DNA of 14,027 nucleotides from positions 1-14,027 of the forward strand of contig CAAGGQ010000130.1 in the NCBI GenBank assembly GCA_900769475.1, given 5' to 3'. Origin of the DNA: Clostridia bacterium. GTDB lineage: Bacteria; Bacillota; Clostridia; Oscillospirales; CAG-272. Positions 13,121 to 14,027 of this stretch are shown piece by piece; position 1 is the stretch's first letter; each line of letters opens with the position of its first letter. The position numbers and the translations under genes are program-made. The notes under the pieces are model-generated. The model was not told the origin of the DNA, did no database searches, and saw only the letters and a program-made list of their open reading frames with translations.

Positions 13121-14027
13121 ATGAATACTTACAAAAACGATAGGGATATTACCCTGGCGCTGGCCGAGAAGAAGGAGCGGGGCGGTGCGATCTTTCTTCC
13201 CGTGGGCGAATACCCCGTGGAGAGCCCCATTCTCATGAACACGCCCTCCCTGCGGGTACAGGGGGAGGTTTGGGCGTACAATCTTGACCCCAACGGCGTG
13301 TTTGAGAGCCGATTTGGTTCCAAGCTTCGCTTGCAGAGCAAGGAGATCTCCGGCTTTTCCATCGGCAAGGACGATATGCCTGCCGGATGTATGATCAGTG
13401 ACATCGGTATTCAGGGCGACATCATCGGTATGGATACCCGAGGCATGTTCGATCCTGCAAAGCCTTGGGCGTCGGCAGGACTCTATTTTGGCGGCGAGAG
13501 AGTGGATCAGGGCGACTTTCACAAGATCTCCTGCTGCGGTCTGGCTGCGGGGGTTTCCTGCGCCGAGAACACCGAGATCGACGCCTGCGATTACCGTAAG
13601 ATCAACGTGGACGGCTGTGACGTGGGCTTTTATTTTGGTCCTCGTGTCTCCTATTATACCCGTTTTCACCGTTGTATCGTTGGCGATACGCCCTCCTACG
13701 GCTTTTTTGGCAATAGCGAGGGAGCCAAAATCTGCACCATGGAGATCTGTGATACCCATTTCGTCAGAAACGCCGGCGCAAACCACATCACCGGTTTTCC
13801 CAATGCGGCGGTGCTTCTTGGCGGCGTCCGCATGTCCACGTTTATGAACAACAAGATCGATGACGCGGGTACTTTTTGGTATTTTGAGCCCGACGCCAAG
13901 AGCAATTCGGACAAGACGGTGTTCAAGACTCCTGCCGTCAGCTTGTACCTGGTGGGAAAGAAGAATCAGATCATGAACAACGTGATCACCCGTTCTTCCG
14001 CGGAAGCTATGGTGATCAAGGGTGATG
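13121..14027 (+). CDS. right-handed beta-helix protein, pectate-lyase-like (3' end outside window)
   Basis: An open frame runs from ATG 13121 to the window end, giving 302 residues without a stop. The opening DITLALAEKKERGGAIFLPVGEYPVESPILM (9-39) is the start common to pectate-lyase/polygalacturonase beta-helix proteins, where a GGxxxLPxGxY turn begins the helix. Repeating short strands follow, each with polar turns and stacking-type asparagines (for example YYTRFHRCIVGDTPSYGFFGNSEG near 178-201 and IMNNVITRSSAEAMVIKGD at the end). No catalytic residues can be assigned from the part seen, and there is no signal peptide. GGAGG (13109-13113) lies 7 bases before the ATG and only 16 bases separate it from the MBL-GDPD stop, so they probably share the promoter at 11589. 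It may be a uronic-acid-active enzyme or a non-catalytic beta-helix. Confidence 0.85.
   Translation, partial: MNTYKNDRDITLALAEKKERGGAIFLPVGEYPVESPILMNTPSLRVQGEVWAYNLDPNGVFESRFGSKLRLQSKEISGFSIGKDDMPAGCMISDIGIQGDIIGMDTRGMFDPAKPWASAGLYFGGERVDQGDFHKISCCGLAAGVSCAENTEIDACDYRKINVDGCDVGFYFGPRVSYYTRFHRCIVGDTPSYGFFGNSEGAKICTMEICDTHFVRNAGANHITGFPNAAVLLGGVRMSTFMNNKIDDAGTFWYFEPDAKSNSDKTVFKTPAVSLYLVGKKNQIMNNVITRSSAEAMVIKGD

Noticed and set aside
12875..13786. Minus-strand open frame opposite the MBL-GDPD end and the beta-helix gene
   Set aside because: The plus strand has a ribosome site, a start at 13121 and a beta-helix pattern; the minus frame has nothing comparable.

Overview
The window looks like chromosomal DNA of an anaerobic gut-type Firmicute (class Clostridia, probably an uncultured Oscillospirales or Christensenellales relative). 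The evidence is strong GGAGG ribosome binding sites, textbook TTGACA/TATAAT promoters with 17-base spacers, a short clostridial-type peptide deformylase, and an interspersed palindromic element of a kind I remember from Faecalibacterium and Subdoligranulum relatives. The taxonomic call is inference from style, not from a marker gene. I see no rRNA, tRNA, CRISPR array, insertion sequence or replication origin.

Region 1 (1-2121, plus strand, relatively AT-rich) is a run of four small genes: an alpha/beta hydrolase, a truncated remnant of a maltose/galactoside-type O-acetyltransferase, a peptide deformylase with a changed motif 1, and a stand-alone serine-recombinase-like N-terminal domain without a DNA-binding region. 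The first three share nearly the same leader (AATTTGACG followed by a GAGG-type ribosome site), as if expression leaders had been copied. This stretch reads like accessory or cargo DNA.

Region 2 (2122-5047) is a GH78 alpha-L-rhamnosidase-like gene between two long non-coding mosaics (2122-2586 and 4552-5047). Both mosaics carry strong terminators, GTA-loop hairpins, a related 35-base sequence (30 of 35 identical) and a TTGAAA-17-TATAAT promoter just upstream of the next gene. The second promoter drives a YgjV-family membrane protein, which ends at a very strong terminator.

Region 3 (5667-14027, clearly more GC-rich in codon use) is a carbohydrate-themed block. An AraC-type regulator on the minus strand diverges from an Eis-like GNAT acetyltransferase, followed by a GH16 glycosidase and a DUF5107 protein with a helical-repeat tail. 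These three plus-strand genes look like one operon ending at a terminator (10756-10800). An SGNH esterase-like gene with its own promoter comes next. Then, under a strong promoter whose -35 box overlaps the esterase stop codon, lie an unusual fusion of a B3-like metallo-beta-lactamase-fold domain with a glycerophosphodiester phosphodiesterase domain, and a right-handed beta-helix (pectate-lyase-like) protein cut by the window end.

None of the carbohydrate-active proteins has a visible signal peptide. The simplest reading is that imported oligosaccharides or substituted glycans are trimmed in the cytoplasm: rhamnose removal (GH78), endo/exo cleavage (GH16), de-esterification (SGNH), phosphodiester removal (GDPD) and uronic-acid or beta-helix chemistry, controlled at least partly by the AraC regulator. 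No transporter lies inside the window. The substrate cannot be named from the sequence.
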